This document shows positions 61,374 to 64,000 of a stretch of 64,000 nucleotides of DNA, one piece after another; the first letter of the stretch is position 1, and every line of letters starts with the position of its first letter. The notes below the pieces were generated by a model. That model searched no databases. It was not told where the DNA came from and was given only the letters and a program-made list of their open reading frames with translations. Origin of the DNA: Luzula sylvatica (lineage: Eukaryota; Streptophyta; Magnoliopsida; Poales; Juncaceae); the NCBI GenBank assembly GCA_946800325.1, contig OX326958.1, forward strand, positions 13,296,992-13,360,991. Direction: 5' to 3'. A program made the translations under genes and the position numbers.

Positions 61374-62362
61374 TGAGAGAAATACAGTTTCGGATCAACC
61401 GTAAAAGTGTTCACAAGGATAAACGAATGTAAGCGTATATTCGTGGTCATAAATTTCAGTAGAAAAATTCAATTTGAATGGTTCAAATTGGGTTAGATAG
61501 ATAATAAGATTATCTATAACCTTCATGTAGAAATATATTTCATATGAACGAAGTATGAGTGTCGTTTCAATGAAATACCGAAAGGGTGCAACAGTACGAC
61601 ATACAGTTAGTAAAAATATCATAACTTTTGCATACGAACTCCAATTGAGCCAGGCAAAATTGGATTGGCTATATAATAAGATTATCTACAACTTTCGGAT
61701 AGATTATTTTTCTGTCAGAATAATTTATCAATTTCGTATGGACGGAATACTGAACAGGATACATGAAATTTTCTGTATGAAAAGATGTATATTGGATATA
61801 CATGTGTTTTGGCCCATCCTAATCCTATGAGATATAAACAGGATATTTCTCTCTCATCTCTTTAATCGATTCAGACCAACCTGTTGAATTAATAAGATTA
61901 ATCCAGAATATTGAGAGTCTTCTTTCTGAGAGCGAAAGAGTGCGATGAGAGAAAATCAGGAAAAAGGAGTTTTTTCTCGGTGTAGAGAATCAATCAATCG
62001 AGCAAGTTCGCCGGTGCTTCGTCTAGGCAGTTGCACCCGCGACCGACGTCTTCCGACTCAAGGTGGATACACGTAGAGGAGCGACACGTGTGGCTCTTCG
62101 GTTGTGATCAACCCGGAGGATTGATAGTCGTCAACAAGAGGTGAAATACGCGTGGTGTGGGACGCGCGGATTGGCACCAACGTGACAGGAGAAAGAAGAA
62201 TAGCAATCAATCCTTCGAGTGCAATCAATTTTGCACCGGTATGAATATATCCTTCTTATTTCCATCACATCCTCTATGTCATGGAGTGATCTTGGATTAC
62301 GGGAACCAGACCGGGCTTACATATCCTATGCGCGGGCCCGAGGACGGGATAAATTCCCATCA
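61374..62362 (+). mobile_element. Probable solo copia LTR
   Basis: A 989-bp LTR of the same family (TGAGAGAAATACAGTTTCGG to GGATAAATTCCCATCA). The hairpin is at 61786-61802 and a TATA variant TATAAACA at 61833-61840. No PPT precedes it and no PBS follows. Flanks GATGA (61369-61373) and TATGA (62363-62367) could be a target duplication with one change. Confidence 0.78.
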
Positions 62363-62773
62363 TATGAGGTGTAGGAGCCCAATTATTCCAAGGGTGAGGT
62401 GGATGGGTACATTACATGCATACCCTCAAAACTATCATATTTGCAAAGTATTTAATTTACAAATATATTGGGATTTATTTTACGAACTCTAAATTTAGTA
62501 TTATTAAAACTTTCATCATTATTCAAATAAGATCCTATAATATATTTACTTAAATAACCCATAAAAAATAAATTACAATTATACTCTTTTGAAAATTGAC
62601 ACATAAAAACTCGGTTTTGATCGTTGGAAGAGTTATATTTTTAAAGTCTTATATTCTGCAATTTAAGGAATAATCATTTACAAATATAAAAACCATATTT
62701 TTGATATTTATTACAGGTACCTCGTGTGACCTCTCCCTCCCTCGCTCTTTCTCCCATTCTCTGGCTCTTCATA

Positions 62774-62833
<60 letters not shown>

Positions 62834-64000
62834 GACGATGAAGAGAAAGAAGATGAAACCCTAGGACGAACGACGATGATGATGACGAAGAGAAAGAAAA
62901 GCCAAGAACCTTCGTCGACATCACGACAAAGCAAAGATTAGGCCAGAACAAGTGACCATTGCAAACCCTAGTCAGGTTGTAAGCGGCCTCTGCATTGTCT
63001 TCTTCGGGCTACGAGAATGAAACTTGAGACATGTAGTTGAGTCTTTTTTTCTGACATTTCTATGTTGTTAGGATATTTTCTTTTTGTGAATCGTTCATAG
63101 GTGCCAATTGCAACACTTTTTCAGTTATTTGAATGTTATTTAGGGCTAATTACAACATTGTTTGCCTATTGCAAATCCTGGGAGGAAAATACGAGTAGTC
63201 CATCAGCAAAGGGTATTGGGATCATCATTATATAGTGGTGTTCAAATACTCAAGTGAGTATTAGAATCATAATACTCAAGACATTCTAGTCATTAGATTT
63301 GCCCAAAGATTATTGTTTTTAGTTAGAAAATTAGTTTATTTTTCAGGAGAGAGGAAAAAATTAACTTTTTAACTTAAAAATACAAATCTTAATTCAAATA
63401 TAATGGGTAAAAAATCTAATCGTGCTTATTTGTTTTCATACATGATGAAGATGAATTGGCTACGAAGGCTTATGATAAGGTTGAAGGCATCACCGGTACC
63501 ATACGTACCATACCAAACATACCAAGAGTAAACTAGGTTTGGTATTTTGCTCCATAGCAGATTATTTTTCTTTTCATTTTATGTTTTACATGACATACCG
63601 AATTCTTTGAATATTATTTATGTTTAACTGATTTTTTTCCTAGATTTTTTATGTTGCCCGACATTTTTTAAGATTCCATTTCATTCTTAGATAATCTTCA
63701 TGGCTTCAGAGCAAAGATATTTGCATTTGATTAAATTGGAGTTGACATAAATGGTCGATATTAAAGGTTGCCACATGGCACTATTGCAACATCCGTCTTC
63801 CTCATAAAAGTTTATTATTTTCACCTTCATGACATCTTTTTCTAGCATAATTAAATTTAATTGCATGCTAAAATCGAGTTTGTTGGACTTGGTATAGTTT
63901 CTCGAGCATAATATAAAAGCATAGAGACCAACATAAAAGATAAACCAGACAACTTGAAATTTAAAATTTGAACTAAGAAAAAAGAGAAACACTTAACTTC
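62363..64000. other. Unassigned AT-rich flank
   Basis: I recognise no retrotransposon or gene. A 101-aa frame on minus (63992-63687) has no motifs I know. Positions 62830-62940 are rich in GATGA/GAAGA and could be a 5' leader or a degenerate acidic coding piece after the TC tract, but no frame extends. CCATACGTACCATACCAAAC-type microrepeats are at about 63500-63530. Confidence 0.5.
62777..62828. repeat. (TC)26 microsatellite
   Basis: An uninterrupted 52-base TC run outside any recognised retrotransposon. The Ser-Leu and Arg-Glu frames over it are artefacts. Confidence 0.95.

Noticed and set aside
62674..62951. Small Arg-Glu or Ser-Leu repeat proteins
   Set aside because: They are translations of the (TC)26 microsatellite.

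Overview
The window looks like repeat-rich, heterochromatin-like nuclear DNA of a flowering plant. The basis is the set of LTR retrotransposons: Ty3/gypsy elements primed by tRNA-Asp (PBS core TGGCGCCGCTGCC), Ty1/copia elements primed by initiator tRNA-Met (TGGTATCAGAGC), plant-style TATAAATA promoters and CT-rich leaders. The species cannot be named. I see no intact host gene, tRNA, rRNA or CRISPR array. Most open frames are chance frames in LTRs or satellite.

Layout. Positions 1-17958, 29368-36094 and 37763-41433 are one degenerate TTAG/CTAA tetranucleotide satellite. It changes strand near 1471 and 15269 and has internal higher-order duplications. Positions 17959-29367 are a nest of minus-strand Ty3/gypsy elements: an old truncated element with a broken gag-like gene and an integrase tail; a young complete non-autonomous element (20872-26667, near-identical LTRs, TSD ATAGT, one 359-aa gag-like ORF) that landed inside the old element's LTR; and a gag remnant with its 5' LTR and a 33-C tract. 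A solo gypsy LTR (36095-37762) sits in the satellite. Positions 41434-62362 are a pile of Ty1/copia remnants in both orientations. They include a minus-strand element (50992-56955, TSD ATTAT) nested in a plus-strand one, and several LTRs (49179-50215, 57903-58946, 59026-60045, 61374-62362). Positions 62363-64000 are unassigned AT-rich sequence with a (TC)26 microsatellite.

The most striking signal is a diversified set of short palindromes of the form arm - 2 nt - arm: CCGTT-AC-AACGG, CAGTC-GT-GACTG, GTTCGTT-CG-AACGAAC and CCGTT-CG-AACGG. They occur in phased arrays with spacings near 21-22 and 51-52 bp in promoter or leader regions of both gypsy and copia elements. Two copia leaders carry differently spelled palindromes at homologous positions. 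A gypsy LTR and a copia leader share the same spacing pattern. This looks like a DNA-level regulatory cassette whose sequence has diversified between retrotransposon families, and it is the best candidate here for an undescribed system.
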